Positions 43,671 to 55,361 of a DNA stretch of 64,000 nucleotides are shown here, one piece after another; positions within the stretch are counted from its first letter, which is position 1, and the number at the start of each line of letters is the position of its first letter. The notes beneath the pieces were generated by a model. The model had not been told where the DNA came from and did not search any database. It worked only from the letters and a program-made list of their open reading frames with translations. Made by a program: the position numbers and the translations under genes. The stretch is from NCBI RefSeq assembly GCF_043290135.1, contig NC_134704.1:15516001-15580000 (forward strand), written 5' to 3'. This stretch comes from Rhipicephalus microplus. Lineage: Eukaryota; Arthropoda; Arachnida; Ixodida; Ixodidae.

Positions 43671-45491
43671 CTAACAGCTGTTCGCAACAACTCTGAGTCG
43701 AACTCGCGGTGGTCGCGCCCGGAACGATTTTCTCGAGAAGCGGGGTCTACAACACGCGTCAATCGCCCTGCTACCGAACCCCGCGACGTTCCTCGAAGCC
43801 GACTTGCTGTCGCTTCCTGCCCCTCGAAAACCACCGACTCTTTTGCCCCGCACCCCGTCCAATGCACCGCGAGAACAACGGAAGGGTCTCTTGCCCCTCG
43901 ACCACTTACGCACACAATGCGCTTCTCTTTTCTTTGTTCTCTGGCCGCTTGGACGCTTGCGATACGGCAACTTTCTTGAAATTTCGCTCCGCCATTTGAA
44001 TACATTCCTCAAACGCGTCGCGATTTTTGCCTGCCTGTTTTTACGGCGCTTTCTCCGTTTTGCACGTCTCTTGGTGCCGTCTACGGAGCCTTTCGCCCAT
44101 CTCTGATGCTCACCAGCACCCACATGCTCATCTGATTTTTCGCGCGGACTGTCTGGATAATTGCCTAGCAATCTATCCTTCAAACACTGCCGCGTACGAT
44201 GCGCTTTTCTTTTCCGGCGGTTCGGACGCATACGATACAGACCCGTCAGAGATGACAACGGCACTTTTCTCGCGATTTTACCACGCCGTTTGAAACCCTT
44301 ACTCAAACGCGTTGTGCTCATCTCGAGCTTTGCCTTTTTGTTGCCCTTCGGACGCTTTCTCCCCTGTGCACGCTTCTTTGTGCGGACCTGGGAGCCTTTC
44401 GTCCTACTCTGACGTTCTTCATCACCGATATGCTCCTCCGCCATCTCGCGCGCCCAGTCCTGATGATTGCCTATCAGTTCATCGTTAGACCGCGGCCGCG
44501 TAGATTGCGCACTTCTGTTCCTTACTCTCCGGCCGCTCAGACGCATGCGATTTAAGCCAGTCAGAGAAGACAACGGGCCTTTTCTCGCAAATCCGCCACG
44601 CCGTTTGAAGGTCCTCGTTAAACGCGCCGCGCTGATCGCGAGCCTTGCCGCGCTTCTGTTTTTCGGACGCTTTCTCCGTTTGGCACATTCCTTGGTGCCA
44701 AACCTGGAGCCTTTCGTCCGCCTCTGACGCTCATCAACATGGTCTACAGGGCTGCAAGGTTCGATGGAACACTCTGTTAATCTTAACTTCGTTTCCACCA
44801 CCACGGAACCCTCACACCCTGCTGTGACCGCGAGCTCTTTTCCCTCAGAATGGGTTAAAACCTGTTCCATTCCCTTACAGGCACTAGCCTTCTCTTTGGC
44901 CTCAAACGGCACCGCCGCTATATCTACAGATATCAGACCCGCAGCACTCTCTTCGGCCCTAAACGGCACCGCTGCTGAAACGCACCGTTCGTGCGGTACA
45001 TCTGCAAATTTCTGACCTGTAGCCCTCTCTTCGGCCTTAATCGGCACCGCCGCTACGTCGCACCGTTCGTGCACTTCATCTACAGATGTCTGACCTGTAG
45101 CCTTCGCTTCGGTCTCAAATGGCACCGCCGCTACATCGCACCGTTCGTGCGCTACATCTATGGATTGACCACTCTGCTGCAATGCCACCAATTCACAATT
45201 AAGCCTTTCTATCTCTTCATCTAATTCCTGCATCCTTTTTATATGTTCTTCATGCCTGCGCTCAGCTTCCAATTCCTCCTGGCGCCATCTTTCCTTTCTT
45301 TGCGCCCTTTGTACTTCCTCCTCCTGGTCCAATAAGTACATATTCCCGAAGTGCTCGATTTCCTCATTGTCACTATTGCTTTCGAGAATCACTTCGCGGA
45401 GTTTAGAAGCAGGCATATCATCATTAAAATCTAGCTCCAGATCCCAACACAGGTTCAGCAGGTCCTCTCTCGTCAATCTCGTAAGATCCAT
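43671..45491 (-). CDS. Gag-like ORF with acidic and Arg/Lys-rich tandem modules (606 aa)
   Basis: Start chosen at the ATG in GCCATGG context, because MDLTRLTREDLLNLCWDLEL resembles the N-termini of tick retroelement gag-like proteins (a SAP-like helix pair). Residues about 55-105 are a charged coiled coil (EEEVQRAQRKERWRQEELEA). Next come three to four units built on HERCDVAAVPF, spaced about 25 residues. Then there are three basic modules, each opening with (D/G)E-(R/H)QRxxKG and carrying KRRxKRxK, FKRRG and PLSSLTGLxRMR, spaced about 103-104 residues. The C-terminus is Arg/Ser-rich. No zinc knuckle, protease or polymerase motif is seen. The basic modules suggest nucleic-acid binding or nuclear targeting; this is inference. 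Confidence 0.7.
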   Translation of the reverse strand: MDLTRLTREDLLNLCWDLELDFNDDMPASKLREVILESNSDNEEIEHFGNMYLLDQEEEVQRAQRKERWRQEELEAERRHEEHIKRMQELDEEIERLNCELVALQQSGQSIDVAHERCDVAAVPFETEAKATGQTSVDEVHERCDVAAVPIKAEERATGQKFADVPHERCVSAAVPFRAEESAAGLISVDIAAVPFEAKEKASACKGMEQVLTHSEGKELAVTAGCEGSVVVETKLRLTECSIEPCSPVDHVDERQRRTKGSRFGTKECAKRRKRPKNRSAARLAISAARLTRTFKRRGGFARKGPLSSLTGLNRMRLSGRRVRNRSAQSTRPRSNDELIGNHQDWAREMAEEHIGDEERQSRTKGSQVRTKKRAQGRKRPKGNKKAKLEMSTTRLSKGFKRRGKIARKVPLSSLTGLYRMRPNRRKRKAHRTRQCLKDRLLGNYPDSPREKSDEHVGAGEHQRWAKGSVDGTKRRAKRRKRRKNRQAKIATRLRNVFKWRSEISRKLPYRKRPSGQRTKKREAHCVRKWSRGKRPFRCSRGALDGVRGKRVGGFRGAGSDSKSASRNVAGFGSRAIDACCRPRFSRKSFRARPPRVRLRVVANSC

Positions 45492-46007
45492 GGCGACTAC
45501 TTTGCTTTGGCTCAGCTGTGACAAAACACAAACCCACCAGCGTTTCAATTCTGGGTCTAGAGAAATTGAAGCCTGGCAAATCTCACAGCGGAGACCACAA
45601 GCTTAAGCACCCAAGTAGCACTACGTGGCCAACATCCCTCTCTACTTTTTCTTGTTAATTTTTCACTCCTGCTTTTTACAACATCCTAAAATTTAACCCG
45701 CAACGTACCCTTAGAAATTTTGAAACATTACCACTTGTTCCTATTGAATCATCTAAGCTTTCCTGCTTTAGCGTACTTGCTCAGATAATCATCCAGTGCT
45801 GCCTTGTGCTGAGATAACAACCACAGTGGCCAGGCAGTTGTTGGTTATATCTATCTTTTAACGAATCTAGGCTAAAAGACTCGATATATCTCAAGCACAA
45901 AGCCAGGCACTCACCCCATTACGTGCGGTGGTGGTACGCTGTTTCGATCCCGCCGAGTTCCAGGGCTTTCGGCTGGCCTCCGGTACATGTCGCTCTCCGT
46001 CGCAGAC

Positions 46008-46031
46008 TCGTATCCCACCGCTGCCAACCAG
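46008..46031 (-). other. Primer binding site resembling tRNA-Leu
   Basis: On the minus strand, TGG-T-TGGCAGCGGTGGGAT follows the 5' LTR after two bases. It is complementary to the 3' end of animal tRNA-Leu (ATCCCACCGCTGCCA plus CCA) except for one inserted base between the CCA complement and the stem. Confidence 0.65.
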
Positions 46032-46032
46032 T

Positions 46033-46876
46033 TGTTGCGACCGGGGTTTCCAGACACCGGAGGTCCGGGATGAAGTTGTCGAGGCAGGAGGAAGAGAGAC
46101 TTGAAGAGGGTTTATTTACAATATATACATTGCGAACTCCCTACACGGTGAGCCCTCAAACGTGGCAGGCCTCTACATGACTCCTAACATAGCGCTCCAT
46201 GGTGCTTGGTTCTACATGGTTCTGCTCGGTTCTGCTCTGTTCTGCCTGGTTCTCTTCTCGAAAAAAAGCACACCGAATGAGCCGTGGGGGCTCATTATAA
46301 AGGGTCTGTCCTCCCCAGATCCCTAGATCGGGGACCGCGTACAGAGGGCACCGTCCAACCACGGATCACACATTACCCGCGAGGGTGACGAGCACGCACG
46401 GTCCACGTGAACGTTCAAAATTGAAGCGTGGTCACTGCACGGCCATGTGGCACGAACGTGGCTCCTCCTCGTCAAGGGGTGTCGCTGGGCGAGGAGTCTG
46501 AAGTTGATGACTGCATCCATCGAAAGGGCCGCCGTAAACAAGCTTCAAATGGTCGCCGAACGACTCGTTCAATTAGCGGGACGATTTCCGGCCGCCGCCG
46601 CCGCCGTCATCTTCCAAAGAAGAAGCTGCACTTGTGGTCTCCCGAACTGCTCACGGTGTCGTGGCGGCAAGACGCCGCACCCTCCGGCCAGGGGGGAACA
46701 ATACATGGCGGACACAGGCCGCCAACCCGTTTGGCGACTAAAAAGGAACATCAAAAGGAACGCCGATCCACTGTCAGACCTGGCGCCGGTCCTAACAGTA
46801 GGCAGCCGGTCGTTCGGTTTGGTTTGAAGATTAAAGGAGCGCCGCTCCCTCTTCAGCTCCGGCGCCGGTCACAACA
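46033..46876 (-). repeat. LTR (5' LTR in element orientation)
   Basis: 844 bp, same length and ends as the left copy. Element transcription would start in this repeat downstream of the minus-strand TATA box near 46290-46300. Confidence 0.9.
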
Positions 46877-48058
46877 GCGTGTCTTATGCCCTACCCATTC
46901 GAAGTTTTGAATATTACCAACCTGCCCAAGATGCCGCATTTACGTTAAGCTACTTAACGCGAAGCTATGTTATAGTTCTAGTCGTCGTCACGCAGGTCAC
47001 TTGGTCAGAAGGGGGTATTGAATAAAGGTGTATATAAAGCGAAATAGAAATACGAAAGCAAGTGTGATAAGCACTGAACCATACACCCACACTTTCACAA
47101 TCAGGTGTAAGCTCGCGTGTTTGTAACCTAGCTGCTGATTTAGGAGACTACGCGATCTCGTTAGCCCCTCACAGCCTGCCTTCGGCTTGTCTGTCCGACG
47201 GTTACCATGGCGTGGAGCTGGCTGAGTTTTTATCCTTTAATGTTTGATACCATGCTTAAAGGCACTCCGTTCTCGAAGTGTGAATGGCTTAACGTGCCAG
47301 AACTCTCGTCAGTGCCTGCAGTCTAAGCACGCGTCTGACGAAATTCGATCAGAAGCACATGCGAATATAATCTCGCGATGTTCCCACGATAAACTTTATA
47401 GGGACACTAAAGAGCATAGCGATTTTTCTCGTGCTAGTGGATTGCTCCTTCACGGTAGCAAAAGCCCCACGCACGCGGCGAGCAGACGCTTGGGAATCGA
47501 GAAAACGTGCAGACAGAAAACGTGTGGCGACGCCATCTTGAAGTTTCCGCGCTGTTCACGGATTTTGATGGCGCCCGCAAGGACCTACGTAGTTTCTAGG
47601 TGGCAAAAAAAGTAAGTACATTATCCTCTGAAGGGGCCATATACTTAATATACCTGGTTTGAGGATTTAGCCAATGGCGCGAAAATACGATAAATACATT
47701 TTGTAATCAGTGACGTTTAATTTACTTTTGTAACCGATTTTCTCCTCTAATAATGACCATAGTATGATGAAATTAACGAAATTAAAGTTCTCGGAGTACA
47801 CTTGAAAACTGGTTCATTGTTTACTTTTAAAAAGTGACCTGCGCCGCGTGCGTGTAGGGCGATTTTGTCAGCGCCGAGAGCCCTGTGGTGGTCAAGTGCA
47901 ATTATTGATCATTTTTTAATAGCTACGAAAACCTGCCACGAGGACTCCGTGTTCATTTGGCTATCCGCAGCCAAACAGCGCGAGCAAGGACGGTCAGTTG
48001 GGCGAGTCGCTATGACGGGGTGTATCCGAGTGGGAAGCTTTCGCTCCGAGACCAGAAG

Positions 48059-48104
48059 ATTGATTGATTGATTGCTTGCTTGATTGATTGATCGATTGAT
48101 TGAA
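48059..48104 (+). repeat. TTGA/TTGC tetranucleotide tract
   Basis: GATTGATTGATTGCTTGCTTGATT and further TTGA units. The same tetranucleotide forms the tail of the Ruka-like SINE, so this may be the remnant of a lost copy. Confidence 0.7.
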
Positions 48105-50929
48105 GTATGCCTGCGTGCTCGACGTGTTTGACTGCTACCTCTTCGTATATTTGTTTTTCACCATAGAGGTAAATTCACCATTGAATTTGTTCGTAAGCTT
48201 TGTTCAGTTACTCTCTCTCTTTTTTTTACCTTTCGGGTATGACGCCATCTCCTTTTGCCGGCCATCATACGCACTTTTCAGAGCCAGCTTTGTGGCTCTG
48301 CAAGATGTCGATGTGGTTTGAAGACTTGTGCTTTCTTTCTTTTTTATAACGACCCTCAGAATCGTTTCTCGAGACTGCTTCATTCGCTACTCCCTCTCGT
48401 GTCCCTTGATATTCGGCTCGTGGCGATAAAACGAGAAGTACAACGTTTTGCGGCACCGCTGTACAAATGGCAAAGAAGCACAAGGCACGAACGTTAGAAA
48501 AACAAAAACAAAAGCAAGATAATGGGCAGCCGAGACGGTGCGAGAGGAAGCGAGAAACGAGAGAGGGAGTCGTGAATCGCAAAAACGTGAGAAGCGGTGT
48601 CCGTACGCGGCTTGCACAAGCCAGTGCTACTCGGCAGCGCGGCGCTGATGAAATATGCAGAGTCTTGAAGTTAAGACCTCGCGCACCGAAATGTGCGCCG
48701 TACGTATCCCCGACTCCTCGGAAATTCACCTTTGTATCCCCTAACTATATGCGCCGACGTCTCCTGTTTATGAGGTGGACTCTCTTTCATCCTGTAGCAC
48801 TGTGCTGCCGCGAGGGATATGAGGACTGCTTAGATGGGCACTATTGCGTCATGTGATATAGTGCCCAGACTGGCGCGGATCTTCCTGTTCGCATGGAGAG
48901 ACGGTCTTTAGTTCAGCCGGTGTCGATGGACCAGTCTGAATGGTCTAGCAGTCTGCGTTCAGTTACCGTGACCACTGGGGGCACGTAGCTGAACGTGGAA
49001 CGCTGCGTGCTCGGCCCCTTTTAAAAGACACGCTTTTCAGATTACTTGGAATCCACGGAACGTGTCTTTTCAGAAAGCGCCCATACAGTTATGATGTATT
49101 CGAGAGCAGGGCTATACGTTGCCGTCGGTGGCGCAATCGCAGAAGTGTATACGGTCAGCGTCAGAAGTTTGTAAAACACGAAACACATGAAAAATCTCAG
49201 TATTCCCACCGCGTCGGCAAGTAGACTTGAATTTACACTTTCGGCCTGTTGTAGAACGTGATGACATGTACTGTGTGGTTCGACCGAATACAGTGAGAAA
49301 TTGTTCGGAAATTCAAAGATTTCTGAGACTTAAAGGTCACTAAACTTTTGGCGCCGACTGAAAACATTGTATATATAGTTTACAGTGTATACGCAGTGTA
49401 TACGCAGTGCACGTAGTGTGCACTGCTCTGCATAGTGTGCATAGCCTTAGCATTCATAATTGCCTGATTAGTATACGGTTTCTTAGCTGCTCTAGCGTTG
49501 TTGAGACGGCGACAGCTGCGCTCTTAATGGGCCCCATGTTACTCCTATAGCGATGGTTTTACAGAAGTAGTACTATCGCGCGGCGCTGTCTTTTGGGCTT
49601 GGAACGAAAACTTCTTTCTCGAATACGCCATTATGCATCCCGTTATCGCGGCTCCACTTTTTTTTTTCTACGCTCAACGCCCGGATGAACATCAGGGACC
49701 TTCAGGAAACGCCCCACGTTGCGTTATTTTCCAGTCGCGCATCCTCTCTCCATCATTTCCAGCTGGTGTTGTTCACTTTTTCGATGTTGCAACAGACGAA
49801 AAGAAGGTTCGCACCGTCGACGTGCTTGTGACACTGTTGTTTGGGTCGGCGTGCGCGATTTCGAAATCTCGCGGTGCACATATTTATCGGCATTGCGCGT
49901 GCGCTACGGGACGCCTTTTGGCCAGCAAATCGCACTATGGCCCCAGGCTCCTTCGTGTAGTGGACGCCGCAAAATGGCGCATAACAGATGGCGTCGCGTC
50001 TGGCTGCAGTGTGGTGACCTCGAAGTCGGGCTTTTGCGTCGAGTATTGCGAAAGAGACTATTCTAGTTTCGATGCCTTTAACTGTTGAAAAGTTTCGCGG
50101 TGAAGTGTTTTCGAGACTTTTTTATCTTTCCCTCGAGTGTTGCCACTTCGGGGGTACTTGGGATGTGCAGACTACTTAGAACGGTAATATGAAATGTTTT
50201 TTTTTTGCGCGAGTTGTTCTGTAAGGACGCTGTGTTTAACCCCCCAACATTTCGTTAAGTTCCGGCAGCGGGAGATGTTCCTGCCGACTGCAACTTCGAG
50301 TAGGATCGTTCCACTGTTTTGTTTACTCGACTGCTTCCCCGAGTTTCGAAACCGTTTACTGCTGTTCTCAGTGTACCAAGTTGCATATGACCGTGGGTTG
50401 GCTATAAAATTCCTTTCAGTGTTTCAGTATACACCATGTTTTATTAGTTGTGTACGCTTCTCCGTGAGTGGCATTCCGCGTGCCCATGCATTGCTCGCGT
50501 TTGTAAAGACGAGCCGTTTGAACTTCTCGATACAGTGTGAAAGTACAGCCACGTCCACGTCTCTTCACGACAGTGTGAAAGTACAGCCGAATTTAGCCTG
50601 ACAACGCGTGTCTTGGCGTGTGTTGTCAGACGAAATGTGGCCGTACGTTCACACTGTTTGGGTGTCGGGGGCCTGATGTGGCGGTATTTTGCAGCTGCAA
50701 TCATTGTAAACTTACTGTAATTGCGAGGGAAGAAGAGGGAAAAAAAGATAAATAGGTGGGGCGGTGAGTCTCCGGTTGCATATATAAAATGTGCACGCAT
50801 TCAATGAATTCGCGATGGTTCGGTCAAATCACACTGTTATGCCTCGGTGTCCAAACCGAAATGTATTGCTTCTGCAAAGGCAACCAGCGTCAAAACCAGC
50901 GAGCGAGCCTGGCCGACGCTGTCAGCGGC

Positions 50930-51300
50930 TACGGTGTGTCTTACGCAACGCGTGGCAAGCTCCCTCCACCCATGGGTTATATTCCAGCCTGATGATGCAA
51001 TCGACGCCACCTAGCCCGGCGCGTCTTACGCAATGCGTGGCAATACCACTCGCCCATGAGTGCAGTACAGCGGCGGTTCCTGATTGGAGGCTGCTGACGC
51101 AAGGAATATCGGTGGTTCCTGATTGGAGGCTGCTGACGTTAGGGCCCAAGGGCCTATAAGAGAGCCGAGCAGACGAGTACGTCGGAGCAGACGAAAGCGT
51201 CAGAACGTCCGAAGAAATCCCGGCTAATCGTCGAGCTTCTGGAGCTGTCGGCCCCAGTGCCGAATATGTAACGCCTCTGTTTATGCCGTACGTAAATCTT
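50930..51300 (+). promoter_or_regulatory. Tandem-module promoter or solo LTR
   Basis: GTCTTACGCAACGCGTGGCAA (about 50938) recurs at about 51023. A 28-base module with an inverted CCAAT box (TTCCTGATTGGAGGCTGCTG) occurs twice at 51072-51099 and 51111-51138. GGCCTATAAGAG at 51151 follows as a TATA box, with GAGCAGACGA words downstream. This layout fits a retroelement LTR or a host promoter; the limits are not visible. Confidence 0.45.
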
Positions 51301-51849
51301 GCCTTGACTCACCGTCGCCTTGTCCGCTCCGTCTATCAGCTCTGCGCAGAAGCAGCTGTGAGCTGAGAAACGCGATTACCAACAATACCCCGCGCGTGCA
51401 GCTGGTAAAATAAGAACTAAAAAAAATTTGGGTCGTAGCGTGACAGCGAGTTACTGGTAAAGGGTGTGTAAAAACGAACAAGCGAGATGAACCGAGCCGG
51501 AGAAGGAAAAGAGTGGAAGGAGAGAGTGAGCAAAAGAAATGGACGCTCCTTGATATCCGTGACGGGATCCCTCCAGCAGCAGTGTCGACAAAACAAAATG
51601 GCCGGGAACAGAATCTCTCTTCCCGCGTTCAGCGCTGCTCTCTTCACCCGCTGGTCTTTCCGCTTCCTCTGCATCGAGATGGTGTTGCGGACAGTGAAAA
51701 CGGCTGTACTGGTGCAGCCGCATTCAAAGGACCAATAAGGTTTAAACAAGCAAACGGGGAAAAATATAAAAGCAGTGCAGTATGTGCTCTTTCTGGGAGT
51801 ATAGGAAGCTGCTGGGTGCGCGCGAGTGTTCAAACTCTTTTGTTGGTTC

Positions 51850-52620
51850 TATTTCTGACTATTTGGTTTCTTTAGCGCTCGATTCTTTTTCGTCGTCGCT
51901 TTAGCGGCGCTCCAGGCCGCTCGTCGTGCCTTTAGCGAGAAGAGCACTGCAGTCCTTCTTTCGTCATTTACTTCGGCCTGGCTTGGCTCGACTCGTATTT
52001 CGAAGCTGTTGCGGCTGTGCGCTATAGCTGCTGTCACCGCCGCCGCCGCCGCTGGTATCGTAAAAGAGCGTGTCGACCGAGACGAGGTCGGGAAATAAAG
52101 CCCTCGTATCGCGGCTCTCTCTCGGAGCGACGGCGTCGAAAAGACGCGCCCAACGAACGACCCATTCGAGGCGAGCTGCTGTGCACACGAATCCTCCCTT
52201 TTCGGCTCGCCGTGTGCTCGTATTTCTCGCCCTCTGTCTCTGTGTGTGACTCGGCAAACAGGAGCCGTTTTCTCCCCCGAGGCAATAAGGTTCGGGCGCG
52301 ATTGCCGCGCCCTGCGATGCTGGCGCGCGAAAGTTTGCGCGCTTCAACGACGGCCGCAATCGGCGGGTAGAAGCGAGTGTGCTCGCGGCGGCAATCGAGG
52401 AGACGCTTCTTCCGTATCTGACACGCAGGCCCCCGTCCGGCTTTGTAATCGACGGTGACGCCCGCACGCTCCGTTCAATACGTCCCGAATAGGCCGCTTC
52501 TGACAGTGATTGGAGTGCGGAACCGTTGCGTCATTGCGTATGACGTCGTTGTCGTTCCTTTCTTCGGGGTCAAGATGCGCGCGGCGCTTCCCGATAACTT
52601 CGTAGTGTCACGTCCAGCTC
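51850..52620. promoter_or_regulatory. CpG-rich island
   Basis: A (CCG)n run (CACCGCCGCCGCCGCCGCTG) at 52037 and dense CpG continue to about 52620. Long open frames on both strands are expected from the base composition and show no domain. Possible promoter or 5' exon. Confidence 0.35.
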
Positions 52621-54189
52621 GACCTCCGCCATACGAACAGGGTTGCCTGTTCCGTTTGTAATTAGCAGATTTGGGATTATTTTTTTTTGTTTTTCCTCCG
52701 AGTCGATCGTAGCAGGGATCATCACGTTCACCAATTTGTGCGTTTGTCGCCCACTAATCGTGCACTGTTATATGAGCATTCAGTGGAACGGAGGCTACTC
52801 CGAAGACAATGTTTAAAAAAAGTACGTGTTTCCGTTAACAGTTCCGCATATTTTTGCTGTACAAAGTAATTAATGTTGTTTTTTACTTTGACTGATTCGT
52901 AGTTGAGTGATATTTTTATTGTATAAAAATATTTCGCACAATAAACGGTTTTTCTCTCTCTAAAAAGGGTTAGAAACCGCGAAATTTGCCCTTTTTGGTT
53001 TCTTCGCATGGGTCACGCAGCTTTTCTTTTTCTTCTTTTAAGGAAGAGGGGGGGGGGGGTTATTTTACGATGATTATTTGCGTGTTAGCTCGGTAGCGTC
53101 TGTCGATTCTGCGTACGACAGTGTCTGTGCTGTACACTTTCTCAACCTGCATGAAACGCAAACACTGCTACGGCGCCATGCACGGTCGGAAAACGAAGGG
53201 AAAGAAAAAAAAGGTGGGGAGGGTGAATAAGCCGGCCAATTGAGTTGTCAAATTAATAGAAATGCGTTTTTGTATACCACGAGGGAACATTGTTCTGCGG
53301 TAAAAATGAACAACAATCATTGTTTTACGTAGGACTGAAGTCGTGAAAATATTTTCCTGTTTGCTAACATAGGCCCTGGACGGCTACCAGTTTAACCCGC
53401 TCACTCAACCAGTTAAATTTGCTGGAGCTCGCAGATTTTCAGCGCTTTTCTGCTGTTCACAAACTCAGTTATGTAAAATGGTTAAGCTATATAACTATTC
53501 TTCTTAAGGCATAAAGTGCTGCGTTTCTGTTAACTTCGCCCTCATCGATACGACTTGAAAAGATCATTTTTTTCCCGCTTTTATCGGGTCTGCGTTTAGC
53601 GAGCCTTCCTGCAGTTTAGATAAGTCGACAGAGTGGTTTCAACGTCGTCTTTTTTTTTTTCGTCCAAGCTGCGGGCCTTTGACCTCGCCGAAACCTAATT
53701 GATCGATGAGCCTTGCTCGCGCATGACCCGAGTTTCCGTTTATTAATGCGCTGCCAATGCAAGGCCACTTTTGAAAAGTTTATGCTGGTGACATCGATGA
53801 GTTTGTATGAAGATCGGTCTTTCGAGCGCTTTTACTCTATTTTCCTAACGGTTTCTCGGCAGGCCGCACTAACCGCAAAATCGTAATGGATCGACACGGT
53901 GGTGTTTCTTACATATACTGTCATTGCTGTTTTGACCTTAATATTCCGGACTGCATGTCTGCAATGGATGGATTAACTATTCTAGCTCGCCATTACTCGG
54001 TGCTGTTTCGTTCCCTGGTCGTTTTGTCAGTTTTAATTAGTCACTGGTAATCGTGGATGTAGGATGCATTCGACCATAAATGAAATACACCATCCCCAGT
54101 CGCTTCGACGCAAGTTCTGTTTTTTTTAATGGTTGTTGTTATTACAGTCTCAGGCATCGTCGTCTTTTTGGGAGCAGCAATGTTAATAA

Positions 54190-54400
54190 TAATCTGGATT
54201 TTTACCTCCCGAAATCAGTAGATGATTACGAGACACGCCGACGTGAAGCGCTCCGGAAATTTTGGCTATTCTGTGTTTCTTAACGCGCGCTCGCATCGTA
54301 TAGGGCATCGAAATGCGACCGCCGGGGCTGAGATCGGACCCGCGACTTTGGTCGAGTCAGTAGCTGAGCAACGTTAACCACTCACCGAGGCGAACGACTG
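54190..54400 (-). repeat. Degenerate Ruka-like SINE
   Basis: TTTTTACCTCCCGAAATCAG, GATTACGAGACACGCCGACG and CGCTCCGGAAATTTTGG follow the tail and body of the family. The tRNA-like end lies near TTAACCACTCACCGAGGCGA. Confidence 0.6.
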
Positions 54401-54716
54401 CACTCTAAGCCGAAAAGGAGTAAAGTGGGGTATGACATTGGTGCTTTAGGGGACTAAATGGGCTACCACAGATTTCGAACCGATTTTGCACTAACTGCGG
54501 GAGCAACTGCAAGGGTTCAACTGTTACCCCCTTGCATTTACTCCACTTCGTTTAAATGTGGGTCTAAGTAAAATGCTCCCAGTGGGAGTTACTGTTGAAC
54601 CGTCTGCACGAATGCAAAAAAAGAAAGGCGACCCTGCACATGTGGAGTATATTTTATGTTTATTCCAATTTCATCAGCACGGAAGAACGCAGTATACTGG
54701 TCATGCAACACACACA

Positions 54717-54731
54717 CATATATATATATAC
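54717..54731 (+). repeat. Short (AT)n tract
   Basis: ACACACACATATATATATATAC: a compound CA/TA dinucleotide run. Confidence 0.8.
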
Positions 54732-55361
54732 GCACTAATGTTTCAAAGTAAAACAGCGCAAACACTAACTGCCCGCGCTACAGTACAGAGAATGAACTAT
54801 TGGATATATATTGCACAGTATTTTGACATCCAATGCAGTTGCAGTGGGCGACTTTTACTCAGCTAAAAAAAAAAGCAATGAACATTGACACCGTAACGTG
54901 AAAATTTACATAGGCTCATTCGTAACACCGAAGCGCACCGATCTTTTAATATGAATTCATCTAATCTTCAACATCCCTCCAGTCATAGAATACGAACTAG
55001 CAGCTGGCATTCGATCATGTCGGCTGAACCAGCGTTCGCAGTGCTGGTGCACGAGTCTGCAGACACAAACGTAGCAGCGACGCTCATGCAGGAAAGCCGG
55101 CAAAGCAGCGAGGCGGCCCGCCGATGCCATACCGTGTCGGCTTGCCGACGGCGTCGCTAAGCTTACGAGAACTACGGCTAAACGACGACCGGCGATCGCA
55201 ACATGCGGCTCGCGTGGAATTTTCGTCGTCGTTATTTTATAGTCACAAATGAACAATAGGTAGGTGTCCAATGTGCGCGGTGTCTTATGAAGTGATGTAG
55301 ATATCTGTATACTTACAGCGACGAGACCGCTCGCAGGCATGGTTATTTCGTCGTGCTGGTA

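Larger units (their letters stand above)
41284..46876 (-). mobile_element. Complete LTR retrotransposon, 5.6 kb, non-autonomous
   Basis: Two 844-bp direct repeats (41284-42127 and 46033-46876) start TGTTGCGACCGG and end CCGGTCACAACA. A 4-bp duplication GCGT flanks the element. Minus-strand orientation is supported by three things: a tRNA-Leu-like primer site next to the right LTR, a TATA box (TTTATAATGAG) followed by an AATAAA signal within the minus-strand LTR, and the ORF on that strand. No reverse transcriptase, RNase H or integrase is found in the 3.9-kb interior, so it must depend on enzymes from another element. Confidence 0.88.
41173..46906. mobile_element. Short hairpin MITE split by the LTR retrotransposon
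   Basis: AACTTCGAATGGGTAGCGCA (41173 on) and its reverse complement at 46877-46906 are near-identical arms. The inverted similarity continues inward (ATACAATACGACAGAGACGT against the reverse of TACGTCTCTATCTTTTGTAC). Removing 41284-46880 leaves an almost fully self-complementary element of about 137 bases. Confidence 0.65.

Noticed and set aside
47400..47640. Possible MITE beginning GGGACACTAAAGAG
   Set aside because: The left end resembles a common repeat end, but no matching inverted right end was found.
48265..48729. Open frame of 154 codons on the minus strand
   Set aside because: No domain, no neighbouring exons, overlapping open frames on the other strand.
51487..51525. Second possible short first exon (MNRAGEGKEWKER then GTGAGC)
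   Set aside because: Weak donor, no TATA box or leader context, and the frame stays open past it; chance is likely.
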